Made by a program: the position numbers and the translations under genes
Assembly (NCBI GenBank): GCA_022844485.1
Contig: JALHLQ010000008.1
Location: 1 to 64,000, forward strand
From: Xanthobacteraceae bacterium
GTDB lineage: Bacteria; Pseudomonadota; Alphaproteobacteria; Rhizobiales; Xanthobacteraceae
Length of the DNA: 64,000 bases
Direction: 5' to 3'
Shown: positions 34,707-43,982 of the stretch, piece by piece
Position numbering within the stretch: the first letter of the stretch is position 1
Layout of the letters: every line of letters starts with the position of its first letter
The notes under the pieces: model-generated
What the model was told of the DNA's origin: nothing
Database searches by the model: none
What the model saw: only the letters and a program-made list of their open reading frames with translations

Positions 34707-35476
34707 GCGTGCTCTCGGTCCGCTCGCTCTGCAAATCGTTCGGCGGCGTGCGCGCGGTCGACCATGTCAGCTTCGATGTCGACCCGGGCGAGTTTCTTGC
34801 GCTGATCGGCCCGAACGGCGCCGGCAAGTCGACCTGCTTCAATATGATCAATGGCCAACTCGCACCGGACGACGGCGAGATACGCCTCATGGGCCGCGAC
34901 ATCGCCCGTTTGCCGCCGCGGTCGATCTGGCGGCTGGGGGTCGGGCGCACGTTCCAGATCGCAGCCACCTTCGGCTCCTTCACGGTACTCGAAAACGTGC
35001 AGATGGCGCTGATTTCGCACAAGCGGGAGGTGTTTCGTTTTTGGAAGCCGGCGGCTGCGCATCACGAGCAGCGCGCTCTCGACCTGCTCGACCAAGTCGG
35101 CATGAAGGACTCAGCCGATCGTGCCTGCCGCGAGCTCGCCTACGGCGACGTGAAGCGCGTCGAGCTTGCGATCGCGCTCGCCAACGAGCCGCGCCTGCTC
35201 CTGATGGATGAGCCGACGGCCGGCATGGCGCCGCGCGAACGCAACGAGCTGATTGCGCTGGTGAAGCGGCTCGTGGTCGATCGCGGCATATCGGTCCTGT
35301 TCACCGAACATTCGATGGACGTCGTGTTCGCCTTCGCCGACCGGATCATCGTGCTCGCGCGCGGCCGGCTGATTGCGGATGGCGACGCCAATTCGATTCG
35401 CGAGAACGCGCAGGTGCGCGAGGTCTACCTCGGCACCGGCAAGACCTTCGGGCGCAAACGGGAGACGACGCCGTGA
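34703..35476 (+). CDS. ABC transporter ATP-binding protein, LivG-like (second system)
   Basis: A 257-residue ATPase. Walker A is GPNGAGKS (36-43). The signature region is the degenerate ELAYGDVKRVELA, Walker B is RLLLMDEPTAGM, and FTEHSMDVVF holds the switch His. The start is TTG 34703, overlapping the permease stop (TTGA) with GGAGG upstream; GTG 34709 is possible. It ends in a GTGA overlap with the LivF-like gene. Confidence 0.88.
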   Translation: MSVLSVRSLCKSFGGVRAVDHVSFDVDPGEFLALIGPNGAGKSTCFNMINGQLAPDDGEIRLMGRDIARLPPRSIWRLGVGRTFQIAATFGSFTVLENVQMALISHKREVFRFWKPAAAHHEQRALDLLDQVGMKDSADRACRELAYGDVKRVELAIALANEPRLLLMDEPTAGMAPRERNELIALVKRLVVDRGISVLFTEHSMDVVFAFADRIIVLARGRLIADGDANSIRENAQVREVYLGTGKTFGRKRETTP

Positions 35477-36201
35477 GCGCGCCGATGCTGCAGGTCGAGA
35501 ATTTGAACGCCTGGTACGGCGCGGCGCACATTCTCTACGACCTCTCGTTCGAGGTCGGGCGCGGCGAAGTGGTCGCCGTCATGGGACGCAATGGCGCCGG
35601 CAAGTCGACGACGATGAAGAGCCTTATGGGCCTGGTCGAGAGCCGCTCCGGCCGAGTGCGATTGGCCGGCCGCGACATCTCCGCCTTGCCCACCTACCAG
35701 ATCGCGCGCCTGGGGCTCGGCTACGTCCCGGAAGACCGGCGGATCTTCACCGAACTCACCGTTCTCGAGAATCTCGACGTAGGACAGCAGCCGGCGCGGT
35801 GCTTTGCCGACGGCTCGCCCGCGCCGAGCTGGACACCCGACCGCCTGTTCAGGCTGTTTCCGAACCTTGCGGAAATGCGGCACCGCCCGGGCGGGCAGAT
35901 GAGCGGCGGCGAACAGCAAATGCTGACCGTCGCGCGCACCCTGATGGGCAATCCTCTGGTCGTACTGCTCGACGAGCCCTCCGAAGGGGTGGCCCCGATC
36001 ATCGTCGAGCAGATGGCCAAGACCATCGTCGAGCTCAAGACGCAAGGACTCTCGGTGCTCCTGTCCGAGCAGAACATCCATTTCGCCGAAATGGTCGCCG
36101 ATCGCGTCTATGTCGTGGAAAAAGGTCAGATCCGATGGCAGGGCGCGATGTCGGAACTGACCGGCAGCACCGAAGTGCAGCGCAGTTTCCTCACCGTCTG
36201 A
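35473..36201 (+). CDS. ABC transporter ATP-binding protein, LivF-like (second system)
   Basis: A 242-residue ATPase. Walker A is GRNGAGKS (38-45), the signature MSGGEQQM, Walker B VVLLDEPSEGV, and the switch is LLSEQNIHFA. The start GTG 35473 overlaps the LivG-like stop (GTGA). It ends five bases before the convergent molybdenum hydroxylase gene, which leaves no room for a separate terminator. Confidence 0.9.
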   Translation: MSAPMLQVENLNAWYGAAHILYDLSFEVGRGEVVAVMGRNGAGKSTTMKSLMGLVESRSGRVRLAGRDISALPTYQIARLGLGYVPEDRRIFTELTVLENLDVGQQPARCFADGSPAPSWTPDRLFRLFPNLAEMRHRPGGQMSGGEQQMLTVARTLMGNPLVVLLDEPSEGVAPIIVEQMAKTIVELKTQGLSVLLSEQNIHFAEMVADRVYVVEKGQIRWQGAMSELTGSTEVQRSFLTV

Positions 36202-36206
36202 CCGGA

Positions 36207-38507
36207 TCAGCCTTCAGCCTGATCCTTGAGAATCAGCCGCAAGCGCTGCGGCGAGACCGGCAATTGCGTCACCGCCCCGGGATAGCCGATCGCATCGTCG
36301 ATCGCCGCCGCAATGGCCGCGCCGACCGCGTTGGTGCCGCCCTCACCTGCTCCCTTGAGTCCGAGCGGATTGAGCGGACTCGGCGCATCTTCCGTGATCA
36401 GGACCGAGACGGGCGGCATTTCGCGCGCCGTCGGCATCAAGTAATCGGCGAAGGTCACCGACAGCGGTTCGCCGCGCTCGTCATAGGCAAACTCCTCGAG
36501 CAAGGCTCCACCGAGTCCTTGCGCGACGCCGCCGGCAATCTGTCCCTCGATCAGCATCGGGTTCACCGCGCGGCCGACGTCATAGCCCACGATGTAGCGT
36601 TCGACATCGACGCCGCCGGTCTCGCGGTCGACGCGTACGATCGCGATGTGTACGCCGTAGGGATAGTTCATGTGATCGATGTGGAACCAGCCTTCCGCGG
36701 AGAGGCCCGGCTCGCGGTCGCCGCGCGTGCGCGATGTCGGCAGCAAATGACGGGCGACATCCCCGAACGATATCGAAGGACCGGATGGCGTGTCCTTTCT
36801 GATCACGCAGCCTTCAACGATGTCGAGCGCCCCAGCGGGGGTTTGCATCAGCTCGGCGGAAATATCGAGCGCTTTCTGACGCAGCTTCAGTGCGGCGAGG
36901 CGCGTTGCTTCTCCGGTCATCACCGTCACGCGCGAGGCAAACGCACCCATCCCGTAGTCGATGCGATCGGTGCGGCCATGGACAACGCGCACGCCGCGGT
37001 AATCAATGCCGAGCGTCTCGGCGCAGATTTGCGCGATGACCGTTTCGACGCCCTGTCCCACCGATGCCGCGCCGGTGACCACCTCCACAGCGCCGCCGGT
37101 GTCCACGGAGATGCGCGCGAGACCGAAGGGGCCAAGCCCGCTCTTCTCCACGAACATGGCAACGCCCGCACCGACCGCTTCGCCCTTCGCGCGCCGCGCC
37201 TTCAGGTCGGCCGTGAGCCGGTCCCATTCGGCATGGGTAAGCGTTTTTTGGAGCAGGCCCGCATAATCGCCCGAGTCGAGCACGACCTCGGTGCCGAGCG
37301 TGTCGAGCGAGCGGCGATAGGGCATTTCGCTTGCGCCGATCAGATTGCGCCGTCGCACCTCCAGCGGGTGAATGCCGAGTTTGGCAGCGACCGCATCCAT
37401 GAGCCGCTCCCGCACAAAGGTGCTCTCGTAGCGGCCGGGCGCGCGGTAGGTGCCTCCGGGCGTCTTGTTCGTCAGCCGAATGCGGCCTCGCGCGCGATAG
37501 GCGGGCAAGCGGTAGGGACCCGGCAGCATGGCGGCGGCAAGGTCCGGCACGGTCGCGCCATGCGTGCGCAAGTAGGCGCCCTGGTCGTGGAAGAACTCGT
37601 CATCAATGGCGAGCAGGCGCCCGTCGGCATCGACCGCGGCGCGAATGCGATGGCGCTGCTCGCGCGAATGATTAGCTGCAATCAGATGCTCGCGCCGGTC
37701 CTCGATCCATTTGATCGGGCGGCCGAGACGAAGCGCAGCGAGGCAGACAAGCACATCTTCCGGATACAATTCCCCGCGAACGCCGAAACCGCCGCCGACA
37801 TGGCCTTCATAGAGATGGACAGAGGATGGACTGCGTCCAAGCATGCGCGCGATCTGATCGCGGTTCCAGTGCGGAACCTTCGCCGCACCATGCATCTCGA
37901 GCACGTCGCGGGCGGCATCATAGCGCGCGATCGCCCCGCGCGTCTCGAGCGGCACGGCAGAGTGGCGCCCGATCTTGAGATCCAATTCGATGACGTGAGC
38001 GGCCGAACGGAAGGCGGCTTCCACGTCACCGTATCCCTTCTCGATGATCGCGGGCTCGGTCGAGCGGTCTGGTGTGAATTGTCCGATCGGACCCGCCGCA
38101 TCGAGAACCGGCGGCAGTTCCCGCACATCGACATTCACGAGATCCGCTGCATCCTCGGCAAGACAAGGGTCCTCGGCAAACAGCACGGCGAGCGGCTCGC
38201 CGACGTAGCGGAGACGATCGCGCGCGAGGACGTGCTGTCGATAGGGTTCGAGCCCCTCGATCCTGGTCAGGCGGAAATCGATGGGCGGAATCTCCGCAAC
38301 ATCCGCGAAGGTCCACACGGCATTTAGGCCGGGCAGCGCCCGCGCGGCGCCCGTGTCGATGGCGTTCAGCTCCGCGTGGGCGAAGGCCGAGCGGACGACG
38401 CGCATATGAAGCTGATGCGGAAAGGAAATGTCTGCTGCGAAGCGCCCCTGCCCCCGGACGAGCGGCTCATCTTCGAGGCGCGGGACGGAGCGGCCGATGA
38501 GACGCAT
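36207..38507 (-). CDS. Molybdenum hydroxylase large subunit (CoxL/xanthine dehydrogenase family), copy 1
   Basis: A 766-residue molybdopterin-binding subunit. The N-terminal part (RLIGRSVPRLEDEPLVRGQGRFAADI) is typical of the family. The active-site loop reads TYRAPGR rather than the AYRCSFR of true CO dehydrogenase. The catalytic Glu sits in LKGAGEGGTNAVGAAI near the C-terminus. It should hydroxylate an aldehyde, purine or N-heterocycle. It is the last gene of the CoxM-CoxL-CoxS-CoxL operon, starting directly after the coxS-like stop. Confidence 0.87.
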   Translation of the reverse strand: MRLIGRSVPRLEDEPLVRGQGRFAADISFPHQLHMRVVRSAFAHAELNAIDTGAARALPGLNAVWTFADVAEIPPIDFRLTRIEGLEPYRQHVLARDRLRYVGEPLAVLFAEDPCLAEDAADLVNVDVRELPPVLDAAGPIGQFTPDRSTEPAIIEKGYGDVEAAFRSAAHVIELDLKIGRHSAVPLETRGAIARYDAARDVLEMHGAAKVPHWNRDQIARMLGRSPSSVHLYEGHVGGGFGVRGELYPEDVLVCLAALRLGRPIKWIEDRREHLIAANHSREQRHRIRAAVDADGRLLAIDDEFFHDQGAYLRTHGATVPDLAAAMLPGPYRLPAYRARGRIRLTNKTPGGTYRAPGRYESTFVRERLMDAVAAKLGIHPLEVRRRNLIGASEMPYRRSLDTLGTEVVLDSGDYAGLLQKTLTHAEWDRLTADLKARRAKGEAVGAGVAMFVEKSGLGPFGLARISVDTGGAVEVVTGAASVGQGVETVIAQICAETLGIDYRGVRVVHGRTDRIDYGMGAFASRVTVMTGEATRLAALKLRQKALDISAELMQTPAGALDIVEGCVIRKDTPSGPSISFGDVARHLLPTSRTRGDREPGLSAEGWFHIDHMNYPYGVHIAIVRVDRETGGVDVERYIVGYDVGRAVNPMLIEGQIAGGVAQGLGGALLEEFAYDERGEPLSVTFADYLMPTAREMPPVSVLITEDAPSPLNPLGLKGAGEGGTNAVGAAIAAAIDDAIGYPGAVTQLPVSPQRLRLILKDQAEG

Positions 38508-38987
38508 TCATCGCGCCCGCGCGTCCGCGGCGACCGCGCGAACCGCCTTGACGATGTTCTGATAGCCCGTGCAGCGGCAGAGATTCGACGCGAGCGCATC
38601 CAGTAGGTCGTCGTCGTTGATGCCGGGTTCGCGTTCGAGCACGGCCGTCGCCAGCATCAAGAATCCCGGCGTGCAGAAGCCGCATTGCAGGCCGTGATGC
38701 TCCATGAACGCGCTTTGCAGCGCGCTCAAGCCGCCGCCATCCGCAAGCCCTTCGACGGTGCGGATCGCCTTGCCTTCGCCTTGCACGGCGAACATGAGGC
38801 AGGAGCGCACCGGCACGTCATCAACAATCACCGTGCAGGCGCCGCATATACCGTGCTCGCATCCGATATGGGTTCCAGTCTGGCCGCACTCTTCGCGGAT
38901 GGCATCAGCCAAAGTCCGCCGCGGCTCCACGCTGATCGGATAATCCTTGCCGTTGACAGTGAGCGTGATGGCGATCTTTTCGCTCAT
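38508..38987 (-). CDS. Molybdenum hydroxylase 2Fe-2S small subunit (CoxS-like)
   Basis: A 159-residue iron-sulfur protein. The N-terminal plant-type cluster has CEHGICGACTV with a downstream CLMFA. The C-terminal helical cluster has QCGFCTPG and LCRCTGYQNIV. Both [2Fe-2S] ligand sets are complete. The ATG at 38987 overlaps the stop of the second large subunit (ATGA). It should carry electrons from molybdenum to the FAD subunit for one or both large subunits. Confidence 0.92.
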   Translation of the reverse strand: MSEKIAITLTVNGKDYPISVEPRRTLADAIREECGQTGTHIGCEHGICGACTVIVDDVPVRSCLMFAVQGEGKAIRTVEGLADGGGLSALQSAFMEHHGLQCGFCTPGFLMLATAVLEREPGINDDDLLDALASNLCRCTGYQNIVKAVRAVAADARAR

Positions 38988-41317
38988 GCGCCTTTCTCCC
39001 GGGCGGCGCGCAGGGCGGCCCGAATGCGTTGCGGCGTGGCCGGACACTCGTCAATCGACACGCCAAACGGACTGAGCGCATCGTTGATCGCATTCACAAC
39101 GGCGGCTGGCGCGCCGATCGAGCCGCCTTCGCCGAGACCCTTGGCTTTTGTCACCGAGGCGGGCGTCAGCGTTTCAAGATGATGAATCTCGATCGGCGGA
39201 ATCTCGCGCACCGTCGGCGGGAGATAATCCGCAAGCGAAATCGTGAGCACGTTGCCGGTTTCGTCATAGACGATTTCTTCCAAGAGTGCGTTGGCGATTC
39301 CCTGCGCCACGCCGCCGTGGATTTGGCCGTCGGCAATCATCGGATTGATCAGGCGGCCGGCGTCTTCGGCCACGATATATTTCTCGACCTCGGTCTTCCC
39401 AGTTTCGATGTCGACCTCGACGATCGCCACGTGGCATGCGTTCGAGAACGTGCCCGGCGGATCGTAGGTCGCGCTCTCACTGATCCCGGGGTCGATCTCG
39501 CCCTTGAACTTGTGGATCTCATGATAGGCCGCGCGGGCGAGCGACTCGATAGCCATGGAGCGGTCCGTGCCGACCACCTTTGCATGTCCCGCGTCAAGGA
39601 CAATGTCCTCCGCCGCCGCTTCGAGCAGGTGGCCGGCAATCTTGAGAAGCTTTGCACGCACCTTGCGCGCGGCGAGCAGCGATGCGCCTCCCGAGATTAC
39701 GAGCGAGCGGCTCGCGAAGGTGCCCCATCCATAGGGCGTGCGATCCGTGTCGCCATGCACGATCCTGATCCTGTCGGGGGCGATGCCGATCTCGTCGGCG
39801 ATGATTTGCGAGAGCGTCGTGCGCAGCCCCTGCCCGTGCGGCGATGCGCCGATCCGCGCCTCGATAAAGCCGGACGGGTCCATCGCGATCTCGACCGTTT
39901 CCCAGCCCAGCGTGATCCCCATACCGCGCGCTGCAAACGCCGGAGAGCCATAGCCGGTCCGCTCCGAGAACGCAGCAAGGCCGATACCGATGTAGCGGCC
40001 CTCAGCGCGCGCCTTGGCCTGACGCGCCCGAAATCCAGCCAAATCCGCGGCCTCGACCGCAAGCTCCAGCGTCTCGCGATACGTCGCCTCATCGAAAACA
40101 AGTCCGGTCGCCGACGTATAGGGAAAGGCGGCGATCAGGTTGCGCCGGCGCATCTCCGCTGGCTCGACGCCGAACGCGGCGGCGGCCTTGTCCATCAGGC
40201 GCTCGATGGCGAAGGTGATGACCGGGCGCGAGACGCCGCGGTAGGGCGCCATCGGGCAGGTGTTCGTGACCACGCCGCGGGCCACGCAGGCGTATTCGCG
40301 CACGTCGTATGGGCCCGGCATTTCCGCCATCGCCATCAAGGGCTCGACGCCGCAGGTCGTGGGATAACAGGAATAGGCGCCGACATTCGCCAACACGTCC
40401 GCCGACAGCGCGACCAGCTTGGCGTCGCCATCGAACGCCCCTTCAAGATCGATGTGCTGATCGCGGCTGTGAAAGCCAGACATCAGACTTTCACGTCGAT
40501 CCTCGATCCACGCGACCGAACTGCGCAGTTCGCGCGCAAGCCAGACGAGAACGACGTATTCCGGCACGAGCGACATTTTCTGACCGAAGCCGCCGCCGAC
40601 ATCCGGCGCGACGACGCGCAAATCGGACTCAGGCATGCCGATCAGGTCGGCGATCGCCGTGCGCATCACGTGCGGGGCTTGCGTCGCGCAGATCAACGTG
40701 ACGCGGCCGGTGGCGGCATCGAAGGCGGCATGGCCGCCGCGGGTTTCCAATGGCAGCGCGCTCTGGCGATGCGAGCGGACGCGAATGGTCACGATCTTGT
40801 GTGCCGCCTTCCAGACGGCGTCGAAGCCCGGCGTGCGTACGCGCCCTTCGACGATGACGTTGCGCGTCGCCTCGGCGTGAAGCGCGGGCGCGCCCTCAGC
40901 CATCGCGTCCCGTGAATCGATGACGGCCTGCATCTCTTCGATCTCGAGCTCCACCAGGTCGGCCATATCTTCGGCCTGTTCCGGCGAAGAGGCGACGAGT
41001 GCGGCCACCGGCTCGCCGACGAAGCGCACGATCCCCTCGGCGAGCACGGCCTGTCCGACCGGGATATAATTGAATTTGTGCAGCAGCGGCCGGATCAGCT
41101 TCAATGCTTTCAAATCGGCTGCCGTGATCATGCGCGCGCCGGGCGGCGGATCCAGTTTCGTGATCCGTCCAGCCGCAACCGGGCTGCGCACAAAACGCAC
41201 TGCATGCTGCGCGGGAAGATCGCCGGTAAAACGTCCGAGCCCGCGCACCAGAGCATCGTCCTCGACCCGCCGGATCGAACGGCCCACCCAGGTGGCCGGG
41301 CCAATGTCCGCCTTCAT
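38984..41317 (-). CDS. Molybdenum hydroxylase large subunit (CoxL family), copy 2
   Basis: A 777-residue molybdopterin-binding subunit, divergent from copy 1. The active-site loop reads PYRGVSR, and the catalytic Glu is in AKGLGEGGSIGAPAAV. The conserved DVGGGFGQKMSL occurs in the cofactor region. It overlaps the FAD-subunit gene by four bases (ATGA) and the coxS-like gene by four bases, so all are tightly coupled. The pair of different large subunits in one operon is unusual. Confidence 0.88.
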   Translation of the reverse strand: MKADIGPATWVGRSIRRVEDDALVRGLGRFTGDLPAQHAVRFVRSPVAAGRITKLDPPPGARMITAADLKALKLIRPLLHKFNYIPVGQAVLAEGIVRFVGEPVAALVASSPEQAEDMADLVELEIEEMQAVIDSRDAMAEGAPALHAEATRNVIVEGRVRTPGFDAVWKAAHKIVTIRVRSHRQSALPLETRGGHAAFDAATGRVTLICATQAPHVMRTAIADLIGMPESDLRVVAPDVGGGFGQKMSLVPEYVVLVWLARELRSSVAWIEDRRESLMSGFHSRDQHIDLEGAFDGDAKLVALSADVLANVGAYSCYPTTCGVEPLMAMAEMPGPYDVREYACVARGVVTNTCPMAPYRGVSRPVITFAIERLMDKAAAAFGVEPAEMRRRNLIAAFPYTSATGLVFDEATYRETLELAVEAADLAGFRARQAKARAEGRYIGIGLAAFSERTGYGSPAFAARGMGITLGWETVEIAMDPSGFIEARIGASPHGQGLRTTLSQIIADEIGIAPDRIRIVHGDTDRTPYGWGTFASRSLVISGGASLLAARKVRAKLLKIAGHLLEAAAEDIVLDAGHAKVVGTDRSMAIESLARAAYHEIHKFKGEIDPGISESATYDPPGTFSNACHVAIVEVDIETGKTEVEKYIVAEDAGRLINPMIADGQIHGGVAQGIANALLEEIVYDETGNVLTISLADYLPPTVREIPPIEIHHLETLTPASVTKAKGLGEGGSIGAPAAVVNAINDALSPFGVSIDECPATPQRIRAALRAAREKGA

Positions 41318-42171
41318 ACGGCCGAACGCTCCAATGCGCGGCGCGTCACGACACGCACAAGATCTCGCCGGTAGTCCTCGGTCGCCTGCAGGTCCTCCAT
41401 CGGATCGACTGCAGAGGCGGCGGCCTCCGCGGTGGCACGAAAAAGGTCGAGCGAGGGCGCTTGTCCGTCGAGGATCGCCTCCGCCTCGGCGATCCGGCGC
41501 GGTGCTCCCTCGGCGCCGCCGACGCCGATGCGAGGTTCGGCGATCTTCCCGCGTTCCAGACGATACGTGGCCAGCGCCATCGCGATCGCATAATCGCCGG
41601 CGCGACGGCTGAATTCGTAGAAGCCGAAGCGGGCGTCCTCCGGCAGCAGCGGCAAGCGCACCTCGGCCAGGAGTTCATCTTCGTCGAGCGCAGTCGACAT
41701 GATCCCCTGGAAGAACTCGTCCGCCCCGATGGTGCGCGTCCCACGCACGCTTTTCGCCACCATGGTCGCGCCAAGCGTCGCCGCTACAAGGCACCATTCG
41801 GAGGCAGGATCGGCATGCGCGATGCTGCCGCAAAAGGTGCCGCGCGTTCGGATCGGATAATGGGCGATGTATTTGACCACCGTGCCGAGAAGCGCGCCGA
41901 GCGGGCCTTCCACGACCTGCTTTTGAAACGCCATGTGACGGACACACGCGCCAATCGCCAGTTCGCCGCCGTCGACCGACAGGCGGTCGAGGCCTCGCAC
42001 ATTGTTGATGTCGACGAGATGCGCCGGCCGCGCCATGCGAAAAGCCATTGTGGGCACGAGACTCTGTCCGCCGGCAAGAATGCGCCCATCCTGCGGGGCG
42101 ACTTCCGCCAGGATCGAGAGGGCTTCATCAACGGTTTTCGGAGCGTGATAAGAGAATGGAGCTGGCTTCAT
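41314..42171 (-). CDS. Molybdenum hydroxylase FAD-binding medium subunit (CoxM-like)
   Basis: A 285-residue FAD subunit. AGGQSLVPTMAFRMARP is the first FAD motif, and TFCGSIAHADPASEW corresponds to the second pyrophosphate loop (TLGGnlahaDP in relatives). It is the first gene of the four-gene operon. The upstream gap to the secreted hypothetical gene is 54 bases on the same strand, so the operon could even begin further upstream. Confidence 0.9.
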   Translation of the reverse strand: MKPAPFSYHAPKTVDEALSILAEVAPQDGRILAGGQSLVPTMAFRMARPAHLVDINNVRGLDRLSVDGGELAIGACVRHMAFQKQVVEGPLGALLGTVVKYIAHYPIRTRGTFCGSIAHADPASEWCLVAATLGATMVAKSVRGTRTIGADEFFQGIMSTALDEDELLAEVRLPLLPEDARFGFYEFSRRAGDYAIAMALATYRLERGKIAEPRIGVGGAEGAPRRIAEAEAILDGQAPSLDLFRATAEAAASAVDPMEDLQATEDYRRDLVRVVTRRALERSAV

Positions 42172-42225
42172 TGGGCCTGATCATACATGAGAGCGGGGCA
42201 TGCTAGCGATGGGATTTCGCTCAAG

Positions 42226-43182
42226 TCAACGTGGACCGGATTCTTCGGCGCGAAAGCGGCTGAACACCATGTCCGGCGCACTCGTGTTGTGGCGCGATGG
42301 CGTCGTGCGCCCGGCCCAGAACTCCACCGCGTTGGCCCCGCGAAAACTCATCAGCGGGGACTCATCCCAGCCTTTCGCGTCCCTGCTGCGCCAGGCAACC
42401 CGCGCCACGTCCGCATTGAATTCCGTGACATACATCGAGCGCAGCGCCGCGAAGGGTTGCGTCGCCGGCGTATCTGCGCTGAGCGTCGCGTCGAGCACGA
42501 TGCGGTCCTGATCGAGGGTCGACAGGCGCAACTGTCCAGAGCCGCCGCCGGCAAAGGTGAAGGCAAAGGTCTTTGTCGAGGGGTCGAACCGTATTTCGCG
42601 CAAGTCGACCAGCGGCCGGCCGGACACCTCCACCGGCCCGACAAGGAACGAACTGCCATAGGCCGTCCACTTCATGTGCGCGGGCGGCAACGGGCGCGCG
42701 CGCCAGTACCCGTCGGGCGGATACACGACGAGCACTTCCTCGGCGCGCTCCTGATGGCGAACCCAGAGCTGTACGAGATGCAGGCCCCCAATTACCCGAT
42801 CGCCGACGCGCACCGGCACCTTCGCCGGACGCCAGAACGAAGGATAGATCAGGCCGACGAGCTGCAGCTCCGGCGACTCGTAGATCGTCGCGCGACGCAC
42901 GTTGGCACTGTCGGAGGGATTGATCGGGATGTCGCAACTCGTCCAATCGGGCGCCCAACGGTCCGCGACGATCGAGCCGATATAGGCCGGGTGAACGGCC
43001 TGAATCTGAAATCGCTTCACCTGCGGCGATTGCAGCGAGAGATAGACATTGTCCTTCTCCGCGCACAGCACGGGCTCGCTGTGATTGCGGATCTCGACGG
43101 GGAGATCGCGCGTCTGCGCCTGCGCCGAGGTCTGGGCCGCCAGGGCGCACAACATCGAGACAATGGAACAGATCGCTTTCAT
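42226..43182 (-). CDS. Secreted hypothetical protein in the opgH-fkbM operon
   Basis: A 318-residue protein with a signal peptide (about 1-23, ending TSAQAQT). The mature part looks beta-rich, with segments PVEIRNHSEPVLCAEKDNVYLSLQS, HMKWTAYGSSFLVGPVEVSGRPLVDLREI and FAFTFAGGGSGQLRLST. I did not recognise a family. The start overlaps the FkbM methyltransferase stop by four bases, so it probably works with the OpgH and FkbM products in the periplasm. Confidence 0.65.
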   Translation of the reverse strand: MKAICSIVSMLCALAAQTSAQAQTRDLPVEIRNHSEPVLCAEKDNVYLSLQSPQVKRFQIQAVHPAYIGSIVADRWAPDWTSCDIPINPSDSANVRRATIYESPELQLVGLIYPSFWRPAKVPVRVGDRVIGGLHLVQLWVRHQERAEEVLVVYPPDGYWRARPLPPAHMKWTAYGSSFLVGPVEVSGRPLVDLREIRFDPSTKTFAFTFAGGGSGQLRLSTLDQDRIVLDATLSADTPATQPFAALRSMYVTEFNADVARVAWRSRDAKGWDESPLMSFRGANAVEFWAGRTTPSRHNTSAPDMVFSRFRAEESGPR

Positions 43183-43982
43183 GTCGGAGGGGCTTTCAGA
43201 ACCGCATAGACGTCACCGGAATTGGCCTCGTCCGGCAATCGCATGAGGTGGTCGCTCATGTCGGCGGTTGTGACCCATTGCGGGAATTGGAGTTGCTGCG
43301 TTTCGCCGAGCGACAAATTGCAGCGATAAGACCCGAGCGAGGTCAGACGCTCGAGGCAGTGCCGGGCCACGTCGCGGGCAATCGTCGTGAATTCGAACGA
43401 GAGTGCCGGAAGAGGCATGATCAGTCCCGCCAGAACCCGGTCTTCAAATCCCTCGACATCGATCTTTGCAAAGGCCGGGATGCCATGGATTTCGATCAGC
43501 CGCTCAAGCGTCGTCGCGGGAACTTCGATCTCGGCATCCCATATCTGGCCTTCCCAGCCCGCCGCCGCGTCCGCCGCAGCGATGAAGCCAGCGGATGCGG
43601 TGGACACCGTCGGGTTATGCGTATTGACCTTCAGTCGCAGCATTCCCTCGCGGTCGCTCACGGCGGCACGGACCAGCGTGACGCGATCATCGCCGCCGTA
43701 CAAGAGCTCGATTGCGCGCGCAGGGCCGGGTTGCGGCTCGAACGCAACGACACGCGCGCCGAGGCGGCGGAACGAAGCGACCCGATCGCCCACATGCGCG
43801 CCGATGTCGAATGCAAGATCGCCGGGGCGGATGAACTTGCCATACAACTGGTCCATGCGGGCGTCGCGTTGCGCGTCCCCGTGGTAGATCCGCATCGAGC
43901 GCATGACGGCTCGTATCGTCGCCGCGTCCAAGCCGGGCGTCGCTTCGAGCGCCGCGGCAATGTCCGGCGGATCAGCGAGCAT
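43179..43982 (-). CDS. FkbM family methyltransferase
   Basis: A 267-residue SAM-dependent methyltransferase. FDIGAHVGDRVASFRRLGARVVAFEPQP is motif I with the adjacent FkbM signature, and AKIDVEGFEDRVL is the later conserved block. FkbM enzymes O-methylate sugars and polyketides. It overlaps opgH by 11 bases and the secreted hypothetical gene by four. Methylation of a periplasmic glucan or its precursor is a reasonable guess. Confidence 0.85.
   Translation of the reverse strand: MLADPPDIAAALEATPGLDAATIRAVMRSMRIYHGDAQRDARMDQLYGKFIRPGDLAFDIGAHVGDRVASFRRLGARVVAFEPQPGPARAIELLYGGDDRVTLVRAAVSDREGMLRLKVNTHNPTVSTASAGFIAAADAAAGWEGQIWDAEIEVPATTLERLIEIHGIPAFAKIDVEGFEDRVLAGLIMPLPALSFEFTTIARDVARHCLERLTSLGSYRCNLSLGETQQLQFPQWVTTADMSDHLMRLPDEANSGDVYAVLKAPPT

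Noticed and set aside
35373-38327. 984-codon plus-strand open frame
   Set aside because: It lies opposite the CoxL copy 1 gene, overlaps the LivF-like gene, and has no family features; a GC-rich shadow.
39029-40915. 628-codon plus-strand open frame
   Set aside because: Mirror of the CoxL copy 2 gene with Arg/Asp-rich composition typical of an antisense shadow.
36207-42171. Aerobic CO dehydrogenase
   Set aside because: Neither large subunit has the AYRCSFR active-site motif of form I CO dehydrogenase, so only a general molybdenum hydroxylase is supported.
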